A stretch of 64,000 nt of DNA from the NCBI GenBank assembly GCA_036172225.1, contig CM069922.1, positions 31,721,507 to 31,785,506 of the forward strand. The letters run 5' to 3'. The DNA is from Cryptocoryne crispatula var. balansae (lineage: Eukaryota > Streptophyta > Magnoliopsida > Alismatales > Araceae). Numbering within the stretch: position 1 is the first letter of the stretch; every line of letters starts with the position of its first letter. Below, in pieces: positions 32,801-44,090 of this stretch. The notes under the pieces were generated by a model that saw nothing but the letters and a program-made list of their open reading frames with translations, had not been told where the DNA came from and made no database searches. A program made the position numbers and the translations under genes.

Positions 32801-33062
32801 ATGAAAGGGTCTGTCGCCGCCTTCCTCCGGGCGCGCCTCGGTCGTGCTCATCCTCTCTGCGGGGATGTGCGCAAGGCTCGCCAACGCTTCACCACAGATG
32901 GACCCCTCTGCCATCCTCCGTCCCTGCGACGGAGACCAACACGCCATGAAGTTGCGCCGGGGTCCATCCTCCTGGTGCCTCCACTTGCGGGCAAATCTGC
33001 TCGGCGTGCAGGCGGTGTCGAAGCGGGTAGTGCCCAGCGGGCCCAACCCTCTCCACAACTAG
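32801..33062 (+). pseudogene. CLE prepropeptide copy B, frameshifted signal peptide
   Basis: Near-identical to copy A. From the homologous ATG (32801, MKGSVAAFLRA) the frame is lost after ~11 codons because 2 bp are missing in the Leu-rich core of the signal peptide. The CLE frame is open from an internal Met at 32844 (MLILSAGMCARLANAS) and ends in RVVPSGPNPLHN (33024-33059) and TAG. A 72-residue product from the internal Met would keep only a short hydrophobic segment, so secretion is doubtful. The mature peptide is unchanged from copy A. I call it a probable pseudogene; a functional short form or a sequencing error at the 2-bp indel are alternatives. Confidence 0.7.
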
Positions 33063-33086
33063 CGGCATCTTCTCCTTTTCCCGGTT

Positions 33087-34182
33087 GGAGTTTTTTTTTT
33101 TTAATAACACTTTTTTTTTATTTTTAAAACTAACACAGTAAAACATTTTTTTGTAAAACTAACACACTTTGGTCAAAGTCGAGTTTGAAAAACTCGACTT
33201 TGCTTATCACCAGGAGAACCGCGCTGGCTAACATATCATGAGGACCGCGCTTGCCCATGTTGGACCACAAAGATTAGACTCAACATATCATGGAGGAGGA
33301 GGAAAAAAGACTTGTTAGGAGAAAGCCTCGTCCAAGGAGAGGAAGGAGAGGATAGGATGTCTATTTTTATTTTATTGTAATGTGGAGATGTAAAACTTTT
33401 AAGGTTATGAATGTGTTCTTTTGTTTCATATTTGTCATTACGTTTGCTTGTGTGTTGTGAGACATGGAGTTGTGTTTATGTTATGTATGGACAAGTTTAT
33501 ATATAAAATGGATGATTTTTAGCATGGTTGGAATGTGTTCTTTTCTTTCATATTTGTCAAAATGTTAGATGTTATCGATATATGTATGTATTCACAAGTG
33601 TTTGTGTTGAAATGGAAGAGTTTGTGTGTTGTGATTTCAATGGAATGGCATAGAGTTGTGTTGTGAGTTGAATGGAATGGCATGGAGTTGTGTTTATGTT
33701 ATGTAAGGACAAGTTTGTAGAATGGATGATTTTAGCATGGTTGGAATGGATTTTTGGCTCAATATGTTTGTATATGGTGTGTTTGATTGTTAATACGTGA
33801 AATTTGTAAGTTAAATGTGTTTGGATTATGGTTTTGAAACCCAATTTGTAGGTTGAATTTCGGTTTTTTGAGCTGCGGTTAGCAGCCATTTTTTTTTACA
33901 ATTCTGTGTCAAAGTCGAGTTTGCCAAACTCGACTTTGACTGAAAAATTCTTCACAAGTCGAGTTTAAAAAACTGGACTTTGATTTGGACAAAGTTCTGT
34001 GGGAAAGTCGGGTTTTAATAACGCGACTTACCTAAGTTAATCCGTCATTAACTTACGTCTTTGATCAAAGTCGAGTTTTCCAAACTCGACTTTGACCAAA
34101 GTGTGTTAGTTTTACAATAAAAAGTTTTACTGTGTTAGTTTTAAAAATAAAAAAAAAGTGTGTTATTTAAAAAAAAAACTCC
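33087..34182. mobile_element. MULE-like foldback element in the 3' flank of CLE copy B
   Basis: A 1.1-kb insert absent from unit A, 25 bp after the CLE stop. Ends are long inverted repeats of ~120 bp (GGAGTTTTTTTT...AAAAAAACTCC), flanked by TTCCCGGTT (33078-33086) and TTCCCCGCC (34183-34191), a decayed 9-bp target duplication of Mutator type; the empty site TTCCCCGCC is in unit A. Inside are palindromes with the AAAGTCGAGTTT / AAACTCGACTTT core (33175-33201, 33911-33937, 34067-34093, plus two decayed ones) and partly repeated ~120-bp segments around 33409-33760. ORFs are not credible, so it is non-autonomous. Copy C carries the same insertion. Confidence 0.7.
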
Positions 34183-34191
34183 TTCCCCGCC

Positions 34192-36175
34192 GACGCTGCC
34201 CATATGTGCCAAGACCGGGCGCCACCGCCACCGGCTTCCTCGTGGCCCTAGTATTCTTGTAGTTGTCTGCTACGTTCTCGGATGAAAAGTGTTAACAATG
34301 GAGGATTTTTGACTCAAGATCACAGATATCTTTCTCCTGGCGTGAATAAGGTGTGAATCTTGGGTTCTTGCCGCTTAATTGCACGATCAAGGATTGTCCT
34401 TCTATATATATATCGATGTTTGACGACTGCAGTACCGAACGTAGAACTTGAGTTGTTATGACTTAGTTGTATGATTAGGATTTCACTTCTTGCTGGACGG
34501 CACTGCCAGAAGATATACGTACGTGGATATTACGTACTCTTGTTATTATCATCGCTGAATTTCATAACGGAGATTTCTCCTCCTTACTCGACGTCCGGTG
34601 ACTACAGTCTTGGACAACATACGGTTGATCTTGATCGGGCGAGTAGCAATCGAGCGAGTCGTTATCGCTTAATTATGCATGATTAGAATTTCACCCAACG
34701 AACTTGTTCTTGTTGCTCGACTCGGATGCTTATCCACAGGTGCTCCAGCAACTCTGCAGACTGAAGAAAAAAATTTATTCTATATTATAAATAAGGCAGT
34801 GAGAACTTTTAGGAACATAAGAGATTGAATATAATAATATAGTTAAATAAACAATTAAATACCATCTAGCAAACCAATACAACATTTAATCTATTATTTA
34901 AAATATCAAAAATCAATTACGCTATTCGACACAATATAAGTACACATGTCAATATAAATATAAAAATAAATAATCATAAATTATTATTTACAGTATATTT
35001 GTTTTTGATATAAGTCAATTATAATAAGTTATAACAAATATGATACAATAAATAGATTTTTAATCACAGTACTTTTGTTCCAAATATAATAAAACTTTAC
35101 TTTACCCTTATAAATATAAATAACTAAATAGATTAATATTAATAATTTCTAGTTACTAAACACGTATAAAACAATTGAATTCTCAGATATAACAATTTGT
35201 AGTCGTCAATCAAGTATAACAAACCTCGTGTACTAAATATATTTCTAGTCAAAAATATTTTTCATTTCAAATATAATAATGTTATGTAGTTATAAATAGA
35301 AAACACTAAAATTTTGTTAAAATTAATATTTAATAATTTTTATCAGGTTTACAATTTAATATGAATTAGATATAATAAATTTTTGCTGTAAACTTAATTA
35401 ACATGATAGTAAAATTGATAAATATTTAATAATTTATATTTAATTAAAATGTTGATACGAAAAGAATGTAATAATTTTTCTCTAAATGAAATAACACTTT
35501 TTAATAATTAATGATATAAAATATTAATAATATCTAATATTTATATTACATTCAAAAATTTATATCAGTCAAATGTAATTTTTTTTTCACCCCAAACAAA
35601 TTGATACTTTGTAAAATTCTAATATCGTTCCGCTAAATGTAAATTTGTATTAGATTTGAATTTGATATAAATTATATGTATTTAAATTTGAAAGAAATTT
35701 GACATTATGAAACGCATGTGAAGCCCAGTGCGGACTGTGTTGAAAAGATTTTTAACCGCCGTACTATTCATTATAAAAGTTAGGTCAATGGATTAATAAT
35801 TAAATGGATTTTGTTAAATAGATTAAAACTTAGCTTTCCCTTTGATTTATCATTAAGTATATTTTTACGAATCGGTAAAATCACAATCAATGAATAAATG
35901 TGAATAGAAGACATGGAGCACACCACATTGTACTCACTACTATAAATGGGTTTGATCTTGATTAGATAACCAGCCCACCAATGAAATCTACATACACTAT
36001 CCCATTTATTACTGGATTTATTAATTGTACACAAGCTTGCATCCTAAATAAATAATCCACATAAAAATTAAAACAACTAGTGTAATCATGCACATGCACC
36101 AAGAAAATTTTCTTCACATACCTACTTACTCAAATAAACATTCTAAAAACATATATCAATCACCACATGCAGGGT
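34192..36175. repeat. Unit B, CLE downstream region
   Basis: Matches 14365-16356 of unit A and 50312-52375 of copy C. CLE 3' flank, then very AT-rich DNA from about 34760. No gene is seen. Confidence 0.8.
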
Positions 36176-37512
36176 TAAAAATAATATGCAAATCTGGGCT
36201 TGCTCTGATTCTTCTTACCTTGTCATATTAGAGCCATGCATAACTGATTTCTTTGAGGCAAGTGAGCTTCCCTTCACATTCTTTTTTCACCTTGGTGGTT
36301 TGATCGAAAATTTTGGAGACAACTGTCCTTTGAATCTTTGAGCATGAAATTCTTCTTAGATTTCTTCCCCAAACCTTAATTTTTGTAGTCCCATTTTTCT
36401 CTAAATGCTATTTGAAGAGATTTTATATCGCATGAGTGTGTCTCAAGATATTCCAAAAAGGGTCATAAAGATTTTCTTAAAAGCAACCAAATTCGATAGA
36501 TTTTCTGCTATCATCCAACCACCGTCAGTTGATTGATAGTCATCTCATGACAAAAAACTTAAGTTCTAAAAATTTTAGTCAATTTTTGAAGTTAGATTGG
36601 TTGACCGCTGAACTTAAATCTCTCAACTATTTAAGTTCAGACAAAATACTTAAGTTATAAATTTTTTTGTCGGGGTACAGTTTGGATAGGGTGTTCATTG
36701 ATTAGTTTGGTTTGATTTTTGTGTATTTTTTCCCAAACAAACAATCTCTCAACAAAACCAAATCATATTGTATTAAGGTATAGTATACATGTCAACGTAT
36801 AATTTTAATTTTTTTATTTTAAATTATATTCTATTAAATTTAATGTATATGTTTCTACTTTTCATTAATTTTATCTTAAAAACACTGGAAACAAATTTAT
36901 TTTTATGAGAAAAGAAGCATAAGTATATATTTTATAAAATAGATTTGAAGTAAAACATTTAATCTAATTTGGGTTAATCTATTTACCAAGTTGGTTTAGT
37001 TTCAAGTGTTTTAGAAACCAAATCAAACTGATCATTAGTTGAAACCAAACCAAACCGAATCAAACTAGTTGCTTGGTATGGTTTTTTTGATTGAACTAGT
37101 TTGAATCGATCTATTTACGTAGAGAAATATATTATATACAATTTTTGAAAAATATTTAGTTTTTGTCCAATGTGTACATATTTAGATATGATACTTTCCA
37201 TGGCATTAATTTGTCACATCATAAGATCTCATTAGAACCACAAAATATCTCGACAATAAAAAATGTCAAGAACACTTCCAAGCTAAGTGTTTACATGATA
37301 AATCACCTTCCAAAAAGTTTCATGTTATCTCTATATAGATTGTCTAGTTACATCTACATATAACTAAAGTTCAAATTGTGTGATAGGTTTTAGGGAAGGG
37401 CCCCATGAATTATTCCTAAAATCATTGCAATTGTAAAATGTGTAGAAACTTATCTATTAAAAGTTGAAAGAGAAATCTAAAGAACAATAGAAGTATCAGC
37501 TAAATTCCGAGT
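36176..37512. other. Non-coding DNA between unit B and the Tat element
   Basis: Present also in copy C (52376-53723). Not matched in unit A, which diverges at 16356. About 37050-37500 matches 29445-29960. TTTGGTTT-rich stretches at 36690-37080 resemble 18600-18730. No coding potential. Confidence 0.55.
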
Positions 37513-38427
37513 TGCCATCTATCCGTGGCGATTGCTGCACTGAGGGCGCGCATCCAGGTTCTATTTTTCCACATCCGTCCATTTTCAGAATTTTTACAGA
37601 CTTCTACAGGCGGATTTTGGAGAAGTTGTCAACAGAAGATCTCTTCATCTCCGAGTTCTGCATCCATAGAAATAAACAACACTCGATTCCAACATCAAGG
37701 TTGTCCGTAGAATTCTTTGCACTAAAGTCGCGCCAGGAGGGTGCAAAGCTACCCGAACCGGCTTGTTTCAACCATCTTGGCTTCAACTCAAGCCGATTCA
37801 CTCCATAAGCTTCTCAACCCAGTTCATTCAATCTATTTACTGTTTTAGAACATATTTTAGTTTAGTTTGAATCCTTTTTACATAACTAAAAACACAAAAA
37901 AGGGTTAAGGCTCACCCCGAAGCCGGTGAGTTCGATTTCAATTGCTAATTTCACATCTTCTTATTTCAATTACTACACTTCACTCAAGTCTAATTCATTC
38001 TTTCACTTGTTTTCATTGTCTTTAAGTAGGACAGATCATTCAAGCTAGCACCGGTTGGACTCTTCTTTATCATATGGCCGACGAGGAAGAAGGTTTAACC
38101 CACATATCATCTCCCGTGCTAAGGTACACACGGTCAACTTCTTTCTATTTTCATTACATAAAGCGGAGCCTGCGGCTCCTGGTGACCACTTCTTCAATCT
38201 TCTTATGCATTAAGTCATTTATTCCTCCCTCTCCTCCCACATGACCCGAACCATCTCCGGTGCTCGAGCGACGCCGTGAGATGAAAGTTCAGGGATCAAT
38301 GTGAGTATGGGGTTGAGATGAGGATTTTACCGCTTTCTGAGTGTCTTCCGATTCACTTCCCCTTCCCCTATTCTATCTTTCACCTTCTCTTGAGGTGCCG
38401 ATCCAGAACCCATTTTCAGAGTCGACA
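37513..38427 (+). repeat. Probable 5' LTR of Tat copy B
   Basis: Inferred from a TG at 37513 near the loss of flank homology and ...GTCGACA ending at 38427, seven bases before the PBS. About 915 bp. No 3' LTR is available to confirm the limits. Confidence 0.5.
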
Positions 38428-38433
38428 GCTTTT

Positions 38434-38450
38434 TGGCGACCACGGTGGGA
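38434..38450 (+). other. Primer-binding-site region of Tat copy B
   Basis: TGGCGACCACGGTGGGA resembles the TTGGCGCC..GTGGGG context common just after Tat 5' LTRs. The tRNA species is not assigned. Confidence 0.65.
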
Positions 38451-38507
38451 CAACCAATGTCTTCAACCGTGCTAGCTTGATTGGTGCAACTAGTTGTTTT
38501 TCGATTT

Positions 38508-39192
38508 GGTTCCCATGCGAACCGGCTTGTCCTTTACCTTTTCCATGTCAATTTACCTTTAAACTAGCTGTTTACTCTTCTTTTAAGATTGTCCCCCATG
38601 TGGACTTGACTTACTTGTCTTTAATTTCAACCCGGTTCCCGCGTGAACCACTCTTTTCTTCCTATAAACCGGTTCTCGCGTGAACCATCTTTCTTTTCCA
38701 ACTCAGTTCCCATGTGAATCAACTTATTTTCAAATTGGTCCCCGCGTGGACCACCACTTTATAACATCTTCATATTGTCCCCACGTGGCCCTCTTTTCAT
38801 TTTGTCACCTTTTACATCGGTTCCCGCGTGAACCACCCCTTTCTTCACTAAAATTGGTTCCCGCGTGAACCAACCCCTTTTCTAAACTGATTTCCGCGTG
38901 AACCAACCCACTTTCTGATCGGTCACCTCGTGGACCACCCTTTTGCACCACTTTAAATTGGCCCCACGTGGCCCTCCTTTCCTTTTTCCAATCAAACAAA
39001 CTGGTTCCCGCGTGAACCACCCCTTTCCCTAAAAAAAATGGTTCCCGCGTGAACCACCTACCTTTCCAAAACTCGGCTCCCGTGTGAGCCACTTTATTTT
39101 AAAATCGGTCCCCTCGTGGACCATCCTTTTACCTTTATTTCAGATTTGTCCCCACTTGGACACTCCATCACAAGCTGGTTCCCGCGTGAACC
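38508..39192. repeat. Stem-loop array in the Tat leader, copy B
   Basis: About 18 short imperfect palindromes at roughly 30-50-bp spacing, with consensus GGTTCCCGCGTGAACC (five-base stem GGTTC/GAACC around CCGCGT). Variants keep the pairing through compensatory changes: GGTCC...GGACC, GGCTC...GAGCC, GGCCC...GGCCC. The spacers are pyrimidine-rich and not conserved. ORFs across it are by-products. Confidence 0.85.
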
Positions 39193-39976
39193 ACCTTTTA
39201 GTTGCTAGTTGCTAGTTACTTGTTTACTTTATCATTGCTTGTCTTGATTGCATTCACTTGCTTGATTTATCTAATAGCTTTCATTCATTTCATATTTGCA
39301 TATTGATTGTTTCTTCTCCTCCTACCCTCCATTTCTCATTTTTGCATTAGCTTTTGCATCGGGTACTGGACTTGCTTCGATCCGTAGGTCATTCGAGGTG
39401 GGGCCTCTCTCTCCCAACACACCCTCACCCTCCAAACACCTTCTTGGTGGATTCTAACCTCTCTTCTGAGATATTCCTTCCTAGTTGATTTGGTTGTTTC
39501 CATCAAGGCCTTCGTAAGTCCCCATCTGTGGAGTATTCCTCTCCGCACGATTGGGCCAGTTGTACCACTTTTCCAAAACCTGAAGAACCCAGGTACCTAC
39601 TCGTGGTGATTGAGTGACAACCTTAGGTCTTGAAGTTTGAAGCAATAGGAACCATACGTACTTGAGTGAACAATTACTAACAATCTATATAATCTAAGGT
39701 TTCAACCCAAAAATTGTCGAGTAGTCATTTTAAAAACTTGTTTGCATAACTTGCTTGCTCACAACAATTGAAAACAACCAAAAATTTCTTCTTTCAAAAC
39801 ACCTAAAACAAAACAAAAAAATCTCTTTAATTTTTGTGTTCAACTTGCTTGCCAAACAACAAAATTGAAACCAAATCAATTCAAACAAAAACAAAGCATA
39901 ACCAAACAAAAACTCTCTTTGCATTTACACTTTTCATTTGCTTTTTTTCAACCATTTTGTTAGAAAGTTTGACAGG
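39193..39976 (+). other. Tat leader between stem-loop array and gag, copy B
   Basis: Non-coding leader, about 780 bp, ending in an A/C-rich stretch (CAAAACAAAA type) before the first gag ATG. Short ORFs on the other strand are not credible. Confidence 0.6.
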
Positions 39977-41204
39977 ATGCCCATGACGTTAAGGTCTGGA
40001 AGACACATCGGGATGTCAGACTACTACGGGCAAGAAGAGGAGTATGAGACGGGCCACTACGAGCTACAAACCCATGGTCCAACCAGAGGGCCATGTCAAT
40101 GCCATCAGGGAGCCTGAAGTTAAAAATCCTACTCATCAACCTACTTCATTTAGTGTGGAGCAACTCCAACAGGGTCTATCTCTCCATCTAGACCCTGAAT
40201 CCTTTTTACTCATGCAATCTTTGACAAAGGGCAAGATGCCCGCCAATCAAGATCGGGTCGAGGGAAATCAATCCCCCTCACCACCTCAATCGGCAGTCAG
40301 GCCCCTGATCATTTCTTCTCCTGGGCAATGCTACCGTGTCTCCACTCACCCCGTTGTGGGGCATTCACATAATGCTATTCCAGCTCTTGTTTCCAACCCA
40401 CCTCTTCCAACCCATTCACCTAAACACTTCGCTTCGGTGGTTCAGGAATCCAGCCTCACCCAAGCTTTTATTGATAAGCTCAATCGAATGGATAAGCGCT
40501 TTGAAGAATTAAAGCACTGTTTGGACTTCAAAACTGCTCCTGAAATCTCAATCCCATCCTTTCCAGTTCTACACCTTCCTCCTTCAGATATACTAGTTTT
40601 TCAATGTTACAACGGGACTGGTAATCCTTTCAATCATCTGAAGGATTTCTTATACGACTCCACGTTCTGGAAGAATGACCGCAAAGCACTTGCCTTTCTA
40701 TTCCGTCGGTCATTGGAAGGATCCGCCCTTGACTGGTTCTATTCTCTTGATTCTATTGAAGCAGCAGATTTTGATATTGTCAAGGCGAAGTTTCTACAGA
40801 GGTACAAGGATCGGGTGGGGCTAGCCTACTCGATAACAGATTTAATTGCTGAGAAAATGAAGTCGGATGAGGATTTTACCAAATTTGCTAATCGGTGGAG
40901 GGGAATGGCTGAGAGGCTAGTCGATACCATCTCAGAAGGGGAGCAGGTGAGGATGCTCATCGGGAACACCACGCTTAACCTTCGCAACCTCCTGATCATG
41001 CACCACCCAACTACCATGAGTGAGCTATGTGATAGCGCCCGATATCTACAAGCCCACTTCAAAGACGCATCCATGATCAACCCATTTGACCCCAAGCCTC
41101 GTAACACTAGAAAGCCTACACCTGTAGGACCCAACACCGAAGGGGTAGTCAATAACGAGAGCGTCAATGCCATGGGTAATCAGGGTGGGTATCGCCAAAG
41201 CTAA
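39977..41204 (+). pseudogene. gag: Tat gag, copy B
   Basis: Capsid-type protein. Translation would start at ATG 39977 (MPMTLRSGRHIGMSDYYGQEEEYE) in one frame; a shift near 40040-40100 moves to the long frame open from 40044 (386 codons). The retrotransposon gag core is at residues ~215-300 (KALAFLFRRSLEGSALDWFY, AKFLQRYKD, TISEGEQVRMLIGNTTL). It ends at TAA 41202-41204 in GGYRQS*, where Gln would continue the YR-N-rich tail. Except for the early shift this is the best-preserved part of the element. Confidence 0.88.
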
Positions 41205-42108
41205 TACCGTAACCCACCACCCAACCAACAATACCGGCCAGCTCTTCAGCCAGCTCCTCAACCCCAACAACAACTTGCATACAACCGAGCACCACCACAG
41301 CAACCCACCTACAACCGAGCGCCCCAGTAACCAAATGCCTACAACCGAGTGCCTTAAAGACAACATGTCTACAACTGAGCACAACCGCAACAATAAGCCT
41401 ACAACCAAGTGCCACCACCAGCCAACCGACCTAAGAGGGGGGACCCAAGAGGGGGGACCCAAGAGAGAGTACTATCCTCAACTGCCATTCCCCCTCATTG
41501 ATATCTTTAATGCATTGATGGCTGAACAGCAGTTGGAGCTTCCAAAGGAGAGAGAAGGATGGCCAGCGAATGCTGACATGACAAAGTACTGCACCTACCA
41601 TCGATATCCTGGGCACATGGTGGATGTCTGCTTCCAATTTAAAGATTACATTCATGACCTCAATGATCAGGGGAACATTGACTGGGGACAGATGGGAGAA
41701 TCCATTCAAGCAATGAGGGCACGACAGAATCAACCTCGGCGACAACAACCTCAAGCACAACAGCAGCCCGGCCTGGGCATAGTCCAAGATCCGCTCCCAG
41801 TACATGCACCCATACAAGCACCGGCACCAGCACCACCAAACCAACGACTCAGCCTCGTCCACTCTGCCATCGAGGAGTCAACCCACCATTCCCAGGGTTG
41901 GCAAGTTGAGGATCAAACCGCCTCCATACCTGCCAGACCAACCCCACCTACAAATCGCACCATACTCTCCATACCAAGGGCTGTCCCCAGCCCACAAACT
42001 ACCCAAACACCACTCCCCTCACCAGCCATTAACCCTCCACGACGCCTAATCATTAGATCGACACCAGCATTCCCAACCAGACCCCAACCAACCATCACCC
42101 CAACCTAA
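41205..42108 (+). pseudogene. Tat gag C-terminal and CHHC region, copy B
   Basis: After the gag stop the same frame shows YNRAP-type repeats broken by several stops (TAA, TAA, TGA, TAA) up to ~41440. A +1 shift then opens a clear segment: FPLIDIFNALMAEQQLELP, then YCTYHRYPGHMVDVC, a C-x2-H-x4-H-x4-C pattern usual after gag in Tat/Athila elements, then FKDYIHDL. A Pro/Gln-rich linker follows, with a repeated RRLIIRSTP-like motif, to the stop at 42106. Confidence 0.8.
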
Positions 42109-42330
42109 CCCATCCACCATCATTCCTCCTCGGTGTCTAATCATTAGATCGCCACCAACACCCCAAACATCACCTAACCTACCACCCTCCACCCCCCCTC
42201 GGCCTCTCATTATCCGACCATCACCCATTAATCATCTGACCATCACCACCAACACCCCAACTATCACCCAACATATCGGCCTCCACCAATCCACGACCCC
42301 TCATCATCTGATCCTCACCACCCTTACCTA
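42030..42330 (+). repeat. Degenerate Pro-rich minisatellite, copy B
   Basis: Four diverged units carry a CCTAATCATTAGATCG / CCTCTCATTATCCGACC core with CACCAACACCCCAAC-type spacers (cores near 42044, 42136, 42205 and 42297), about 70-95 bp apart. They lie between the CHHC region and protease and are open only in part. Confidence 0.6.
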
Positions 42331-42392
42331 CCACGGGCCCCTCAACATACCAACCAACCCTACCATCACCATCATCACCACTCCACCCTACC

Positions 42393-43091
42393 ATGTTGGC
42401 ACCGGCACTTCGTAGTGGGAAGATGTTCCAATGGGTCTTCCCCCAGGCCGGGATGCAACCACAGGAGCAAGCAGAAGAGGAGGTGGTAGAAGAACCATTG
42501 TCTGGCACGGCATATGACTTGTTGAAGCACCTAGACAAAATGCTGACACGGATTTCAATTCTAGAGTTGATAAAGAGGTTAAAGAATCATCAAGACATTC
42601 TACAACAGTACTTGCAGCGGGTCATGGTCAATGAGGACCTCCCACCCGAAAAGATCATTATAGCCTTAACCCCAAGGAGTGAACACCCGGCACTCACTTT
42701 CACACGGGAGGAGTTGGCATGGCCTGAAATCAGAAAATACGCCTTACGCGTCGTAGTGGTCATTAGAGGTGTAGAAATCAAGTCTTGCTTGATTGACACC
42801 GGAGCCTATATAAATGTCATGCCGCCAGAAACATTGCAACTTTGCGGCATCTCCGATGAAGAAATCGAGCCTTCTGCCATCACCGTGACAGCATATGACA
42901 ACTCTCGGAAGGCGGCACGAGGGGTGGTTACATTGGAAGTAGGGCTCGGGCTGTGTGTTACCACCGCTGAGTTCTATGTTTTAGAACTGGACCTCACATT
43001 TAAAGCTATTTTGGGACGCCTATATCTTGAGGCAATAGGAGCTATTGCCTCCACTAATCATCAATGTCTGAAGTTCCCATACAAGGGCTAG
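42393..43091 (+). pseudogene. Tat protease region, copy B
   Basis: A 232-codon open stretch. The N-terminal part is a Gln/Glu-rich linker and a helical segment (LLKHLDKMLTRISILELIKRL). The retropepsin active-site motif is LIDTGAYINVMPPETL near residue 140, and the later AILGRLYL fits the ILGR flap-like motif. It ends at TAG 43089-43091 (YKG*VIKV), a position where Gln is likely and which is shared with copy C, so this stop predates the B/C divergence. Confidence 0.85.
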
Positions 43092-44090
43092 GTGATTAAA
43101 GTAACCAACATCCCCATTTTAAATGACATGGATGACCCCTCTTCTGCACTGCCAGTATCAGAATTTGTCCAGCCGTTGGTTTCAACTACAGAGCTGCCCG
43201 AGGTCATGATGTTAATGACGCCTCCAGATACAGTTGCATGGCGGATAATGAAAGGGATGGGCTATCAACCAGGAAAGGGGTTGGGAAAGGAGCTACAGGG
43301 GGTTGTGCACCCCATTAAAGTCGTACAAAGACCAAAGAGGCACGGGCTTGGCTATGAGCCCAGTTTCACTCTGAGGATGGTCTACCGGCCAAAAAATGCC
43401 ATGGGACTCCAAAAATTCTTTATCAAAGGGGAGACCATGATGATGGTAGGAGACGAAGAAGAAGAACCAGTCAAGAGAAGGAAGGCACTAGAGCAAGAGG
43501 AGGAAGTGGACAACCTGAGTTCATCTCTAGTTCAGTTGTTCGTAGAGGAGGAAGAACCAGTCAAGGGCAAGTCCATCCCCAAACAACTTGTCCACTCAAA
43601 CTCACCTCCAATAGACATCCCACGTGAGCCGTATCCTACAGTCACGTACTTCAAAGTCCTCACGCTCTCCCTCCTAAATTCACTTGATGGGCTATCGAGC
43701 CCGATTCCCACTTCTGGGCCGAAATGGCCACCCAAACTGATCACTGGGCCTGATAGCCCATTCAAATCTTCTTACTCCACTGGGCTTCTATGCCCATTTC
43801 AATCCAACAACATTGGGCCTACTTGCCCACTAATCGGGCCCTCATGCCATTTAAATTTCTTTTCTAGCTTTAGGCCCACGTGTCCACCATTTGGGCCCAC
43901 GTGTCCCTTAGATCTTTTCACTAGCTTTGGGCCTATCTGCCCATTTCTTGTCATTGTCGGGCCTGCGAGCACATTTTTCTCTCTTTTTATTAAGTTTTAT
44001 ACTTTTGCTCGAGTACCACCGGCTCATTTTCTTTCCGTTATTGAAAACACCCAAAAAAAACGTCTTCTCGCAAACTCAGTTTTTTGTTGA
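43092..44090 (+). pseudogene. Tat G-patch-like linker, copy B
   Basis: Open for 332 codons after the shared TAG. Residues ~48-80 (VAWRIMKGMGYQPGKGLGKELQG) form a G-patch-like motif with the spaced glycines, known from some Tat elements and from betaretroviral proteases, where it binds RNA. An acidic segment follows, then from about residue 200 a repeat of G-P-x-C-P units, which is the translation of the GGGCC...GCCC stem-loop array at 43688-43970. Whether this tail is translated is unclear. Confidence 0.7.
43688..43970. repeat. Second stem-loop array in Tat, copy B
   Basis: About ten units of the form TGGGCYNNNNNGCCCA (for example GGGCTATCGAGCCC, TGGGCTTCTATGCCCA, TGGGCCTACTTGCCCA, GGCCCACGTGTCC) at roughly 25-40-bp spacing. 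Short GGGC/GCCC stems with variable loops, similar in design to the leader array but with a different stem. Also present in copy C at 59884-60164. Confidence 0.75.

Noticed and set aside
33300..33360. Basic RRKPRPRRGRR-like peptide end inside the MULE-like element
   Set aside because: Very short, no upstream open frame and no transposase motif. It could be the tail of a captured exon but there is nothing to support it.
33572..33889. 105-codon minus-strand ORF in the MULE-like element
   Set aside because: Low-complexity, repeats the internal ~120-bp units, and in copy C only 85 codons are open with a different tail. It does not resemble a transposase.
38318..38683. 121-codon ORF over the Tat PBS and leader
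   Set aside because: It crosses the LTR/PBS boundary and reads through the stem-loop array. It is present in copy C only because the DNA is duplicated.
38508..39192. CRISPR-like array
   Set aside because: Repeat units are only ~16 bp, variable, with irregular spacers and compensatory stem changes, inside a plant retrotransposon leader and without cas genes.
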